Below are positions 8,574 to 17,267 of a DNA stretch of 64,000 nt, one piece after another. The translations under genes and the position numbers were made by a program. Source of the stretch: Chitinimonas prasina (lineage in GTDB: Bacteria > Pseudomonadota > Gammaproteobacteria > Burkholderiales > Chitinimonadaceae); contig NZ_BSOG01000005.1 in the NCBI RefSeq assembly GCF_030160395.1, positions 221,060 through 285,059 of the forward strand, read 5' to 3'. The notes beneath the pieces were generated by a model that was not told the DNA's origin, did no database searches, and was given only the letters and a program-made list of their open reading frames with translations. The number at the start of each line of letters is the position of its first letter. The stretch's first letter is position 1.

Positions 8574-9671
8574 CTATTTGGCCGATTTGAACTGGTTGAA
8601 ATACTTGGTGATCAGCTTCTGGGCAGCGGGCTCGATGGGCTTTTTGGCCTGTAGCTTGCTGAGTGCTTCCTGGTTCATGAAGATCTTGGGGTCGCTGGCG
8701 ATCTTCTTGTCCACGAACGGCGCCGACTTGGTATTCGGGTTCGCGTAGTTCACGTAGTTCGATATCTCTGCCACCACCTTGGGATCCAGGATGTAGTTGA
8801 TCCAGGCCAGGGCGTTGGCGGCATTCTTGCTGTCCTTGGGGATAGCCATATTGTCTATCCACAGTATGGTGCCCTTCTTGGGTACCACATACTCGATCTT
8901 CTGGTTGTTCTTGGCCTCGACCGCCCTATCCTTGGCGATATAGGTATCACCGTTGAACGACATGGCAACGCAGACGTCGCCATTGGCCAGCAGGTCTATG
9001 GGCGAGGAGTTGAACACGCGCACATCCTTGCGCACCTTTTTCAATACTTCGGTGGCTGCCTTCAGGGTGGCGTCGGAATGGTCGTTGGCATCCTTGCCGA
9101 GGTAGATATTGACCATGGAATACACATCGCTGCCGGTATCCATAAACGAGATGCCGCAGGACTTCAGCTTGCTGGTGTATTTGGGATTGAAGATCAGTTC
9201 CCATTCATCCGCCGGCATGGGTTCGTTGCCCAGCGCCTTCTTGACCTTGTCCACATTGATGCCAAAGGCTGTAGTGCCCCACATATATGGCACCAGGAAC
9301 TTGTTGCCCGGATCGGCTACCTCTGCCTTCTTCAGTATCTCGGGGTTCAGGTTGGCGTAATTCGGTATCTTGGATTTATCCAGCGGCAGGTAGATATTCG
9401 ACTGGATCTGCTTGGCAGCGAACTCCAGCGAGGGCACCACGATATCGTAGCCCGACTTGCCGGTCAGCAGCTTGGCTTGCAGTGTTTCGTTGCTGTCATA
9501 GACGTCGTACTTGATCTTGACGCTATTGGCCTTCTCGAAATTCGGCACCGTCTGCTCGCCGATATAGTCGTTCCAGTTGTAGATATTCAACTGGCCGGCG
9601 GCCTGAGCCTGAGCCGCCACACCCAACAGGGTGACAGCCAATACGGTCATCGCAAACTGCTTCCTAACCAT
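8574..9671 (-). CDS. potF: Putrescine-binding periplasmic protein
   Basis: Periplasmic receptor of the polyamine importer, 365 residues. The ATG at 9671 is chosen over an in-frame ATG at 9734 because AGGAG lies 8 nt upstream and a clean signal peptide follows (MVRKQFAMTVLAVTLLGVAA, cleavage near AQA-AG). The mature protein opens with QLNIYNWNDYIG, and YMWGTTAFGINVDKV is also characteristic of PotF/PotD proteins. It follows spuC and precedes potGHI, as in the Pseudomonas spu locus, although there two binding proteins (SpuD, SpuE) are present and here only one is in the operon. Confidence 0.93.
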   Translation of the reverse strand: MVRKQFAMTVLAVTLLGVAAQAQAAGQLNIYNWNDYIGEQTVPNFEKANSVKIKYDVYDSNETLQAKLLTGKSGYDIVVPSLEFAAKQIQSNIYLPLDKSKIPNYANLNPEILKKAEVADPGNKFLVPYMWGTTAFGINVDKVKKALGNEPMPADEWELIFNPKYTSKLKSCGISFMDTGSDVYSMVNIYLGKDANDHSDATLKAATEVLKKVRKDVRVFNSSPIDLLANGDVCVAMSFNGDTYIAKDRAVEAKNNQKIEYVVPKKGTILWIDNMAIPKDSKNAANALAWINYILDPKVVAEISNYVNYANPNTKSAPFVDKKIASDPKIFMNQEALSKLQAKKPIEPAAQKLITKYFNQFKSAK

Positions 9672-9776
9672 CGAATTTCTCCTGAGCGTTGAAATAATGC
9701 GGGGAAGGACTGCCGAAACGAATCTGCACGACATCCAGGGGGTAAGCCCCCGGACGCGCTGAACAAAGCAGTGTCA

Positions 9777-9807
9777 TGCAACACGGCAGCCAGGCTGCCG
9801 TGTTGCA
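9777..9807. repeat. Near-perfect 15-bp stem between spuC and potF
   Basis: TGCAACACGGCAGCC (9777-9791), one base, GGCTGCCGTGTTGCA (9793-9807): a 31-nt perfect inverted repeat. It begins 9 nt after the spuC stop codon. There is no T run on either strand, so it is more likely an mRNA-stabilising or processing stem than a terminator. Confidence 0.8.
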
Positions 9808-9815
9808 AGCACGAA

Positions 9816-11249
9816 TTACACCATACCAAGCTCGCGTGCCGTAAGGCCTATGCACAAGGCGGCCTTCTCGACCAACTCGTCTATCTCCGACTTGTTCATC
9901 ACCAAGGGCGGGCTCAACAGCATACGGTCGCCAGTGGCGCGCATGATGAGGTTGTTCTTGAAGCAGTAATCGCGGCACTTGAGGCCGATCTCATAGCCGT
10001 TGGCAAAGCGCTTGCGGCTGGCCTTGTCTTCAGTCAGCTGCATGCCTGCCACCAGGCCTGCGCCATCGATCTGCCCCACCAGCGGCGAGGCATCCAGCGC
10101 TTCGCGCAGTGCCTTCTGGAAGTACGGACCGGTCTCAGTCTTGACCTGCTCGATGATGCCGCCATCACGCAACAGCTTGATATTGGCCACGGCCACTGCA
10201 GCGGCAACCGGGTGGCCGGAGTAAGTCAGGCCATGGTTGAAATCACCGCCTGCAATCAAGGGTTCGGCGATACGCTTGTGGATAGCCACGGCGCCCATGG
10301 GCACGTAACCGCTGGTCAGGCCCTTGGCCAGGGTCATGGTGTCCGGCTCAAAGCCGAAATGCTGGTGGGCAAACCATTCGCCGGTACGGCCAAAGCCGCC
10401 GATGACTTCGTCGGCGCACAGCAGCACATCGTACTTGCGGCAGATACGCTGGATTTCTGGCCAGTAGGTTTCTGGCGGAAAAATCACCCCGCCGGCACCC
10501 TGGAAGGGCTCGCCGATAAAGGCGGCGACATTGTCGGCACCCAGCTCGAGGATCTTCTCTTCCAACTGGCGGGCACACTTGAGGCCGAATTCGGCCGGGC
10601 TCAGATCGCTACCCTCGCCAAACCAGAATGGCTGGTCGATATGGGCGATATTGGGGACCTGCGAAGGCATCTGCTCGTGCATATAGCCCATGCCACCCAG
10701 CGAGCCACCGGCGATGGTGGAGCCGTGGTAGCCGTTCTTGCGCGAGATGATATGTTTCTTGGCAGGCTTGCCCACCGATGCCCAATACTGGTGCACGATG
10801 CGCAGCACGGTATCGTTGCCCTCGGAGCCCGAGTTGCAATAGAAGAAATGCTCGAAGCCAGCCGGCGTCACTTCGCTGAGCAACTGCGACAGCTCGATGA
10901 TGGGCGGGTGGGTAGTCTTGAAGAAGGTGTTGTAGAACGGCAGTTCCATCATCTGCTTGTATGCCACTTCGGCAATCTCGCGGCGACCATAACCCACATT
11001 CACGCACCACAGGCCGGCCATGCCGTCGATGATCTTGTTGCCATCGCTATCCCACAGATAGACACCCTCGGCACGCGTGATCACACGGCTGCCCTGCTTG
11101 TTCAGCGAACCCATGTCGCTGAACGGGTGCAGATGGTGTGCGGCATCCATCTGCTGCCATTCCTGGGTGCTGCGGGCTGCAAACACGCTGCCGCCCGGCT
11201 TGTGGGCCTCGGCGTGAATGGCCGGGCGGGTGTCGAAGGGATTGCTCAT
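9816..11249 (-). CDS. spuC: Polyamine:pyruvate aminotransferase (class III, SpuC type)
   Basis: PLP-dependent class III aminotransferase, 477 residues, full family length. It transfers the terminal amino group of putrescine or another diamine to pyruvate, giving an aminoaldehyde and alanine. Visible motifs: cofactor phosphate-binding CNSGSEGND, NGYHGST, the catalytic-domain Asp in LLCADEVIGGFGRTG, and the Schiff-base lysine in TLAKGLTSGYVPMGA. The ATG at 11249 has GGAG 8 nt upstream. It sits between the glutamine-synthetase-like gene and potF, the SpuC position. Pyruvate specificity is inferred from family resemblance and from the alanine dehydrogenase gene in the same operon. Confidence 0.9.
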   Translation of the reverse strand: MSNPFDTRPAIHAEAHKPGGSVFAARSTQEWQQMDAAHHLHPFSDMGSLNKQGSRVITRAEGVYLWDSDGNKIIDGMAGLWCVNVGYGRREIAEVAYKQMMELPFYNTFFKTTHPPIIELSQLLSEVTPAGFEHFFYCNSGSEGNDTVLRIVHQYWASVGKPAKKHIISRKNGYHGSTIAGGSLGGMGYMHEQMPSQVPNIAHIDQPFWFGEGSDLSPAEFGLKCARQLEEKILELGADNVAAFIGEPFQGAGGVIFPPETYWPEIQRICRKYDVLLCADEVIGGFGRTGEWFAHQHFGFEPDTMTLAKGLTSGYVPMGAVAIHKRIAEPLIAGGDFNHGLTYSGHPVAAAVAVANIKLLRDGGIIEQVKTETGPYFQKALREALDASPLVGQIDGAGLVAGMQLTEDKASRKRFANGYEIGLKCRDYCFKNNLIMRATGDRMLLSPPLVMNKSEIDELVEKAALCIGLTARELGMV

Positions 11250-11354
11250 TGGTTTCTCCAGTATTGACTTACCGCTCCCGGCGGGGGAACGGGTTGGGGT
11301 GGGGAGTCGCCGCCTTGCCGGCTGGCTGATGGTCGCTAGACCGACTCCTGCACC

Positions 11355-11387
11355 GCGGCCCCGTTTCCGGTAGGAAAACGTGGCCGC
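11355..11387. repeat. Hairpin between spuB and spuC
   Basis: GCGGCC, CGTTTCC on one arm and GGAAAACG, GGCCGC on the other, with a 4-nt loop and small mismatches. It lies just downstream of the spuB stop on the minus strand and has no T run. Confidence 0.6.
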
Positions 11388-11407
11388 ATCTTGCGCCAGG
11401 GACGGCG

Positions 11408-12742
11408 TTATACATTAAGCAGCAGGTGGCTGCGCTCCCACGAGCTGATCACGCGGAAGAAAGTGTCGTATTCCTTCTCCTTCACCGCGCAGAAGGCATT
11501 GACGAAGTCGGCACCAAACACCTCGGCGATATCGGCCGAATCGCGCATCAGTTCGATGGCGTCTTCCAGGTGGCGTGGCAGTTCGTAGTCCAGATCGTAG
11601 CCACTGGTGGTCATGGGGTCGGAGGGCTTCAAGCCCTTGATCATGCCCAGGTAGCCGCAGGCCAGGGTAGCGGCCATGGCCAGGTAGGGGTTGACGTCCA
11701 CGCCCGGTACCCGGTTTTCCACCCGGCGTGCCTCGGGGCCGGAATTGGGCACCCGTATGCCCACGGTGCGGTTGTCGTAACCCCACTGCAGGTTGATGGG
11801 GGCTGCGGTAAAGCGGCTCAAGCGGCGGTAGCTGTTTACGAACGGCGCCATGATGGGCATCACGGCCGGCATATAGCGTTGCAGGCCGGCGATATAGCTG
11901 AGGAACAGATCAGACGGGCTGCCATCGGCATTGGAGAACACATTGTTGCCGTCACGCCCCACCACGCTCTGGTGGATATGCATGGCGCTGCCGGGCTCCT
12001 CCTGCATGGGCTTGGCCATGAAGGTGGCGTAGATGTTGTGGCGCAGCGCCGTCTCGCGTACCACCCGTTTGAACAGGAACACACGGTCGGCCAGGTCCAG
12101 GGCATCGCCATGGACGAAGTTGATCTCCATCTGGCCGGCGCCCACCTCATGAATCAGGGTGTCCACGTCCAGCCGCATGGCGTCGCTGTATTCGTAGACG
12201 TCCTCGAAATAGGGGTCGAACTCGTTCACCGCATCGATGCTATAGCTCATGCGGCCTGTCTCGGCCCGGCCAGTGCGGCCTACCGGTGGCTTGAGCGGAA
12301 TATCGGGATCAATATTGCGCTCGACCAGATAGAACTCCAGCTCAGGCGCCACCACCGGCTTCCAGCCCTTGTCCTCGAACAGCTTGAGCACCTTGCGCAG
12401 TACATAGCGGGGCGAGATATCGACCGGCGAACCGTCGAAATGCACGCAGTCATGGATCACCAGGGCCGTGGGGTCTGGCGCCCAGGGCACCAGCCTGACC
12501 GTGTTGAAGTCGGGTACGCAGACCACGTCCGGGTCGGTAGGGCCGGTGATATTGTCATCATCGGGCCAGTCGCCGGTCACGGTCTGTATCAGTACCGCCT
12601 TGGGCAGGCGCATATTGGCCGAATTGAACTGGCTCTTGGGCAGAATCTTGCCGCGTGCCACGCCCGTCATATCGGGGACGACGCACTCGACTTCGGTAAT
12701 GCCGTATTCGCGGAAAAAGTCCTGGAATTGGTTCTGTGCCAT
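11408..12742 (-). CDS. puuA: Gamma-glutamylpolyamine synthetase (glutamine-synthetase family)
   Basis: Glutamine-synthetase-fold ligase of 444 residues (PuuA/SpuB family) that joins glutamate to a polyamine amino group using ATP. Recognisable elements: the N-terminal beta-grasp (VECVVPDMTGVARGKILP), the metal/ATP glutamates in VAPELEFYLVE and GAGQMEINF, the catalytic SAMHIHQS, and NRVPGVDVNPYLAMAA. It lacks the adenylylation loop expected of housekeeping GlnA, in line with its catabolic setting. It follows the gamma-glutamyl hydrolase gene and precedes spuC. Confidence 0.92.
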   Translation of the reverse strand: MAQNQFQDFFREYGITEVECVVPDMTGVARGKILPKSQFNSANMRLPKAVLIQTVTGDWPDDDNITGPTDPDVVCVPDFNTVRLVPWAPDPTALVIHDCVHFDGSPVDISPRYVLRKVLKLFEDKGWKPVVAPELEFYLVERNIDPDIPLKPPVGRTGRAETGRMSYSIDAVNEFDPYFEDVYEYSDAMRLDVDTLIHEVGAGQMEINFVHGDALDLADRVFLFKRVVRETALRHNIYATFMAKPMQEEPGSAMHIHQSVVGRDGNNVFSNADGSPSDLFLSYIAGLQRYMPAVMPIMAPFVNSYRRLSRFTAAPINLQWGYDNRTVGIRVPNSGPEARRVENRVPGVDVNPYLAMAATLACGYLGMIKGLKPSDPMTTSGYDLDYELPRHLEDAIELMRDSADIAEVFGADFVNAFCAVKEKEYDTFFRVISSWERSHLLLNV

Positions 12743-12799
12743 GCTAGTTTTTCGCCGCTGTGCGGCGAACCTCCGGTTGTTGGCAAGCCGGCAAACATT

Positions 12800-12835
12800 G
12801 GAAAGCGCGGCGGGGGGGATTCCCCGTCGCTTTCC
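12800..12835. repeat. Hairpin between spuA and spuB
   Basis: GGAAAGCG (12800-12807) pairs with CGCTTTCC (12828-12835), and the loop is G-rich (a run of seven G). No T run follows on the minus strand. It is one of the series of intercistronic stems in this operon. Confidence 0.55.
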
Positions 12836-12862
12836 GACGTTTCCCTCAACGGTGGTAAACCG

Positions 12863-13621
12863 TCAACGGCTCGCTTGGTAGCGCCGGCAATCCTCACCAA
12901 ACGCCTTGAACAGGCTGGTCGAGAGTGGATTGTCAGCGTATTTCCACTCGGGGTGCCATTGCACCGCCAGTGCAAATCCTTTTGCATCCTTCACCGAGAA
13001 GGCTTCCACCAGGCCGTCCGGCGCCAGGGCCTCGGCCTGCAGGCCGGCGCCCAGGCGTTCCACGCCCTGGTTGTGTATGGAGTTGACGCTGTATTCGCTC
13101 AGGCCGCTGGTCCGCTGTATCAGGCCGCCCTCGGTAAATTGCACCGGGTGCGCCGGGCCGTACTGCACTTCCAGTTCGGCCGCGCTGTCCTCGCGGTGAT
13201 CCATCATGCCCGGCATTTCGTGCACTTTTTGCAGCAGCGAGCCGCCATGCACCACGTTCATTTCCTGAAAACCACGGCAGATGGCAAACACTGGCATGCC
13301 GCGCTCGATAGCCAGCGCCATCAGCGGCATGGCGGTCTGATCCCGCGCGGTATCGAGATGCTGTCCTTCCGGCAGGCTGGGGCCGTTGTAGCGTTGCGGG
13401 TCCACCATGGAAACACTGCCGGTAAACAAGAAGCCGTCCACCATATCGAGCAAGGCACCGAAGTCCTGCATCTCCCCCAGGGCGGGGATCACGATAGCCA
13501 GGCAATCCGCGCCACCGATCACGGCGGTGATGTACTTCTCACCCACGCAGTGGAAAGGATGCAGGCCAAGCTGCTTGCGGTCTGCGACGATGCCTACGAC
13601 AGGTTTGCGTTTCATATCCAT
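12863..13621 (-). CDS. puuD: Gamma-glutamyl-gamma-aminobutyrate hydrolase family protein
   Basis: Class I glutamine-amidotransferase-like peptidase (PuuD/SpuA, peptidase C26), 252 residues. It releases glutamate from gamma-glutamyl-GABA. The nucleophile Cys is in PVFAICRGFQEMNV, and the catalytic His-x-Glu in VQWHPEWKY. Two in-frame ATGs exist (13621 and 13615); neither has a strong ribosome-binding site, so the exact start is uncertain by two residues. It is the second gene of the operon, after ald. Confidence 0.9.
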   Translation of the reverse strand: MDMKRKPVVGIVADRKQLGLHPFHCVGEKYITAVIGGADCLAIVIPALGEMQDFGALLDMVDGFLFTGSVSMVDPQRYNGPSLPEGQHLDTARDQTAMPLMALAIERGMPVFAICRGFQEMNVVHGGSLLQKVHEMPGMMDHREDSAAELEVQYGPAHPVQFTEGGLIQRTSGLSEYSVNSIHNQGVERLGAGLQAEALAPDGLVEAFSVKDAKGFALAVQWHPEWKYADNPLSTSLFKAFGEDCRRYQASR

Positions 13622-13634
13622 GGTCTTGCGCTGT

Positions 13635-13694
13635 GCCCGGCAAACCAGCCGGGCGGGGTTACATACACGGGCGGCGGGTGTTCACCCACCGCCC
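13635..13694. repeat. Two hairpins between ald and puuD
   Basis: GCCCGGC (13635-13641) pairs with GCCGGGC (13648-13654). GGGCGGCGGGTG (13669-13680) pairs with CACCCACCGCCC (13683-13694) with one mismatch. Neither has a T run. Both lie within the 85-nt gap between the two co-oriented genes. Confidence 0.6.
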
Positions 13695-13706
13695 TCTGCC
13701 TTGCTA

Positions 13707-14822
13707 TCAGTTCAATACGCTGTCGGCCGATACATATTCATAAGCCAGATCGCGGGCAACTGCGGCATAAGTCACCTTGCCTTCGCAAACATTGAGACCA
13801 TTGCGCAGATGGATATCATCCTTCAGCGCCTTCTTCCAGCCCTTGTTGGCAATGGCCACGGCATGCACCAGCGTGGCATTGGTCAGTGCCATGGTGGAGG
13901 TACGCGCCACACCACCCGGCATATTGGCCACGCAATAATGGGTCACGCCATCCACCACATAGGTGGGTTCCTGATGGGTGGTCGCACGCGAGGTCTCAAA
14001 GCAGCCGCCCTGGTCGATGGCCACATCCACCAGCACCGAGCCCGGCTTCATCAGCTTGAGCATGTCCTTGGTCACCAGCTTGGGTGCGGCGGCACCGGGG
14101 ATCAGCACGGCGCCGATCACGGCATCGGCCACCTTGAGTTCGTTCTCGATGGCATCCTGGGTGGAGTAGAGGGTCTTGATACGACCACCAAAAGCCTCGT
14201 CAATTTCCTTCAGGCGCGGCAGCGAGCGATCCAGCAGGGTGACATCCGCCCCCAGGCCAGCCGCCATGCGGGCTGCGTGGGTACCTACCACACCACCACC
14301 GATCACGGTGACATGGCCAGGAGCCACACCAGGCACGCCCCCCAGCAGCACACCCGAACCGCCAGCCGATTTTTCCAAGGCCCGCGCCGCCGCCTGGATG
14401 GCCATGCGGCCCGCCACTTCCGACATAGGCGCCAGCAGGGGCAAACCGCCACGGCCGTCGGTCACCGTCTCATAGGCGATGGCCACGCAACCGGACTTCA
14501 CCAGTGCGGCAGTCTGCTCAGGATCCGGCGCCAGATGCAGGTAGGTATAGAGTATCTGCCCTGCACGCAGCATGGCGCACTCCACAGGCTGAGGCTCCTT
14601 GACCTTGATGATCATGTCGGCGCGCTTGAAGATTTCCTCGGCCGCCGTCACGATCTGCGCCCCGGCTTCTATGTACTGCTCATCCGGAAAGCCGATAGCC
14701 GTCCCCGCGTTGGTCTGCACCAGCACATCGTGGCCGTTGCGCTTGAGTTCCTTGACACCGGCAGGCGTCAAGCCCACACGGTATTCATGGTTCTTTATTT
14801 CCTTGGGTACGCCGATCAGCAT
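13707..14822 (-). CDS. ald: Alanine dehydrogenase
   Basis: NAD-dependent L-alanine dehydrogenase, 371 residues, usual family length. The N-terminal signature [18 protein letters not shown], substrate-site [11 protein letters not shown], and Rossmann motif [14 protein letters not shown] are visible. It interconverts alanine and pyruvate plus ammonia. As first gene of the polyamine operon it can regenerate the pyruvate consumed by SpuC and release nitrogen as ammonium. The ATG at 14822 has GGAG about 9 nt upstream. Repeated GTCAAACAT sequences in its promoter region are candidate operators for the divergent PuuR-like regulator. Confidence 0.95.
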   Translation of the reverse strand: MLIGVPKEIKNHEYRVGLTPAGVKELKRNGHDVLVQTNAGTAIGFPDEQYIEAGAQIVTAAEEIFKRADMIIKVKEPQPVECAMLRAGQILYTYLHLAPDPEQTAALVKSGCVAIAYETVTDGRGGLPLLAPMSEVAGRMAIQAAARALEKSAGGSGVLLGGVPGVAPGHVTVIGGGVVGTHAARMAAGLGADVTLLDRSLPRLKEIDEAFGGRIKTLYSTQDAIENELKVADAVIGAVLIPGAAAPKLVTKDMLKLMKPGSVLVDVAIDQGGCFETSRATTHQEPTYVVDGVTHYCVANMPGGVARTSTMALTNATLVHAVAIANKGWKKALKDDIHLRNGLNVCEGKVTYAAVARDLAYEYVSADSVLN

Positions 14823-14885
14823 GATGAGTCTCTCCGTTTATTGATTTGTAGGCTTGTGACCTGCCACCGCTCACCCGCTTGGTGC

Positions 14886-14937
14886 GTCAAACATTCTCAA
14901 CGCACCGCCGAGATGCGATGTCAAACATATTAAACAC
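14886..14937. promoter_or_regulatory. Direct-repeat candidate operators upstream of ald
   Basis: GTCAAACATTCTCAACGC (14886-14903) and GTCAAACATATTAAACAC (14920-14937) share 14 of 18 positions and are 34 bp apart, about three helical turns. The second, taken as an 18-mer from 14919, shares 12 of 18 positions with the palindromic box at 15060-15077. They are suitably placed for control of the ald-puuD-puuA-spuC operon. Confidence 0.4.
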
Positions 14938-15018
14938 CAGCCCCCAAACACGACACAAGCGCCATCGGTTGTGCGCCGCAATAAACGCTATATCAATGAC
15001 TTTGCTGCAAAACAGTAC

Positions 15019-15045
15019 TTGTCAGCCGGCCTAAGGCCGTATAAT
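15019..15045 (+). promoter_or_regulatory. Candidate promoter of the PuuR-like regulator
   Basis: TTGTCA (15019-15024) and a perfect TATAAT (15040-15045) with a 15-nt spacer, slightly short. Transcription would start near 15052, just before the palindromic box at 15060, a natural layout for autorepression. Confidence 0.45.
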
Positions 15046-15059
15046 TTCCCACATCGAAG

Positions 15060-15077
15060 TGTTCACTATATTGGACA
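15060..15077. promoter_or_regulatory. PuuR-like operator box
   Basis: TGTTCACTATATTGGACA is an imperfect palindrome (7 of 9 paired positions). Its reverse strand contains AATATAGTGAACA, close to the E. coli PuuR consensus AAAATATAATGAACA as I recall it. It lies between the candidate -10 element and the regulator's start codon. Confidence 0.5.
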
Positions 15078-15109
15078 CTTTACCATTACTCGATAGCAAG
15101 GAAGATGCC

Positions 15110-15679
15110 ATGTCACTGGAAGTCAGCACCCGGCTCAAGCTGGTTCGCGAGAAGCATGCCTTGTCGCAGCGCGAACTCGCCAAGCGTGCCGGCGTGACCA
15201 ACAGCACGATTTCCCTGATCGAGCAGAACCGCGTCAGCCCGTCCATTTCCTCGCTGAAGAAGGTGCTGGATGGCGTGCCCATGAGCCTGGCCGAGTTCTT
15301 TACCTTTGATATAGAAGAGCCCGCCCGGCCCTCGCCATTTTTCGAGCCGGGCCAGATGCCCGACATCGGCGGCGAAGGCGTCAACCTCTTCCTGGTGGGC
15401 CACGGCGTACAGAACCGCCATATCACCATGCTGCGAGAGGTGTATTGCGCAGGCGCCGATACCGGCGCCGAGATGCTGAGCCACGCCGGCCAGGAGGTCG
15501 GCATCGTGGTCAAGGGCGAGATCGAGCTGACCGTGGCAGACCAGAGCCGGGTACTCAAGCCGGGCGAAGGCTATTATTTTGATTCCACCCTGCCCCACCG
15601 TTTTCGCAACCTGGGTGGCGACGATGCCGAACTGGTCAGCGCCAGCCTGGTCAGCCCGAATTCGCCGCCCAGTTTTTAG
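15110..15679 (+). CDS. puuR: XRE-cupin transcriptional regulator, PuuR-like
   Basis: Regulator of 189 residues: N-terminal XRE helix-turn-helix (about 6-62, SQRELAKRAGVTNSTISLIE) and C-terminal cupin sensor (about 105-180, GAEMLSHAGQEVGIVVKGEI, then PGEGYYFDSTLPHRF). This is the architecture of PuuR, repressor of putrescine degradation. The ATG at 15110 is preferred over an upstream GTG at 15059 because AAGGA lies about 7 nt upstream and the upstream codons overlap the operator-like palindrome. It is divergent from the ald operon and followed by an aldehyde dehydrogenase gene, so it is the likely local polyamine-responsive repressor. Confidence 0.88.
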   Translation: MSLEVSTRLKLVREKHALSQRELAKRAGVTNSTISLIEQNRVSPSISSLKKVLDGVPMSLAEFFTFDIEEPARPSPFFEPGQMPDIGGEGVNLFLVGHGVQNRHITMLREVYCAGADTGAEMLSHAGQEVGIVVKGEIELTVADQSRVLKPGEGYYFDSTLPHRFRNLGGDDAELVSASLVSPNSPPSF

Positions 15680-15851
15680 GTTTTAGAGGAATGCTTACCG
15701 TTACCGAACAGGCGCCCGGGCCGTAACACTGCAGACCGCATCCTTACCCGCCGCCATCCACCTGCGGCCAAGCACACATGATACAGGCAGTGCTTGCCCC
15801 GGCTGGGTCGGCCCTATCATCAACATGCTATCCCCATCGAGAGATCAACCC

Positions 15852-17267
15852 ATGAAACACTACGACAAACTGTTTATCAATGGCGAATGGGTCGCCCCCC
15901 ATGGCAGCGGTACCACCACGGTCTACAACCCGGCCACCGAAGAAGCCTTCGCCGAAGTCTGCAACGCCGACCTCGACGACGTGAACAGCGCCTTTGCCGC
16001 CGCCCGCGCCGCCTTCCCGGCCTGGTCGCGCACCACCGCAGCCGAGCGTGCCGACTACATCCGCAAGCTGCATGCCGCGCTGGAAAAGCGCAAGGACGCA
16101 TTGGCGCTGGCCATCTCCCAATCGATGGGCTGCCCGCTGGAAATCGCCAAGATCATCCAGGTGAACTGCGTGAAGGCCTTTGAGAAGTTTGCCGACCGCG
16201 CCCATGAGATGGAAGTGGAAAAACAGGTCAACAACTCGCTGGTCGTGCGCGAACCCGTAGGTGTCTGCGCCTTCATCACACCCTGGAACTACCCACTGTA
16301 CCAGTTGATCGGCAAAGTGGCGCCCGCCCTGGCTACCGGCTGCACCATGGTGCTCAAGCCTTCCTCGGTCACGCCCCTGCAGGACATCATCTTTGCCGAA
16401 GCGGTTGCCGAAATCGGCCTGCCCAAGGGCGTATTCAATCTGATCACCGGCCGCGGCGGCGTGCTGGGTGATGCCATGGTGACGCACCCGGAAGCCGATA
16501 TGGTCTCGTTCACCGGCTCCACCGCTACCGGCCGCCGCATCCAGCAGCTGGCCGCAGAGAGCATCAAGCGTGTCTGCCTGGAGCTGGGTGGCAAGTCGCC
16601 CTTCATCATTACCGAAGACGCACCGCTGGAGCAGGCTGTCACCTTCGGCGTGAAGGATGTAATGATCAACACCGGCCAGACCTGCATCGCCCTTACCCGC
16701 ATGCTGGTGCCCGCCTCGCGCTATGAGGAAGCCACCCAGATCGCCAAGCGCGTAGCCGAAAGCCTCAAGGTGGGCGACCCCATGGACAAGGACACCTTCA
16801 TGGGCCCCATGAGCTCCATGGGCCAGCGCGAGACCGTGCTCAAGTACATCCAGAAGGGTCTGGACGAAGGCGCCAAGCTGGTCACCGGTGGCCTGGAACG
16901 CCCGGAAGGCCTGGACCGGGGTGCCTATGTACGGCCCACCATCTTCCGCGACGTGCACAACAAGATGACCATCGCCCAGGAAGAAATCTTCGGGCCGGTC
17001 ATCTGCATGATTCCCTACACCAACCTGGCCGAGGCCATCGCCATCGCTAATGACAGCGTCTACGGCCTGTCGTCTGGCGTGTGGGCCGCCACCAAGGAAG
17101 AAGGCATACGCATCGCCCGCGAGATACGCACCGGCGGATGCTATGTGAACGGCGGCGACTTCAACTACGACGCCCCGCTGGGGGGCTACAAGCAGTCCGG
17201 CAACGGGCGCGAGTGGGGCGACTTCGGCATACACGAGTTCTACGAGATCAAGTCTATGCAGCTGTAA
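15852..17267 (+). CDS. Aldehyde dehydrogenase (probable aminoaldehyde/PuuC-type)
   Basis: NAD(P)-dependent aldehyde dehydrogenase, 471 residues from the ATG at 15852 (an upstream in-frame start at 15825 lacks support). Motifs: FITPWNYPLYQ, KPSSVTPLQ, coenzyme FTGSTATGRRI, catalytic Glu in CLELGGKSP, nucleophile Cys in NTGQTCIALTR. By context it would oxidise the aminoaldehyde made by SpuC, for example gamma-glutamyl-aminobutanal or 4-aminobutanal, to the acid that PuuD then hydrolyses. Substrate is inference. It is co-oriented with the regulator, with a 172-nt gap and no obvious terminator between. Confidence 0.88.
   Translation: MKHYDKLFINGEWVAPHGSGTTTVYNPATEEAFAEVCNADLDDVNSAFAAARAAFPAWSRTTAAERADYIRKLHAALEKRKDALALAISQSMGCPLEIAKIIQVNCVKAFEKFADRAHEMEVEKQVNNSLVVREPVGVCAFITPWNYPLYQLIGKVAPALATGCTMVLKPSSVTPLQDIIFAEAVAEIGLPKGVFNLITGRGGVLGDAMVTHPEADMVSFTGSTATGRRIQQLAAESIKRVCLELGGKSPFIITEDAPLEQAVTFGVKDVMINTGQTCIALTRMLVPASRYEEATQIAKRVAESLKVGDPMDKDTFMGPMSSMGQRETVLKYIQKGLDEGAKLVTGGLERPEGLDRGAYVRPTIFRDVHNKMTIAQEEIFGPVICMIPYTNLAEAIAIANDSVYGLSSGVWAATKEEGIRIAREIRTGGCYVNGGDFNYDAPLGGYKQSGNGREWGDFGIHEFYEIKSMQL

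Noticed and set aside
9771-11267. A 498-codon plus-strand open frame
   Set aside because: Antisense to spuC with no recognisable domain; spuC on the other strand has complete catalytic motifs.
11426-13795. A 789-codon plus-strand open frame across the puuA/puuD region
   Set aside because: It is antisense to two well-supported enzymes and has His/Gly/Ala-rich low-quality composition typical of shadow frames.
15828-17234. A 468-codon minus-strand open frame
   Set aside because: Shadow of the aldehyde dehydrogenase, which has full motifs on the plus strand.
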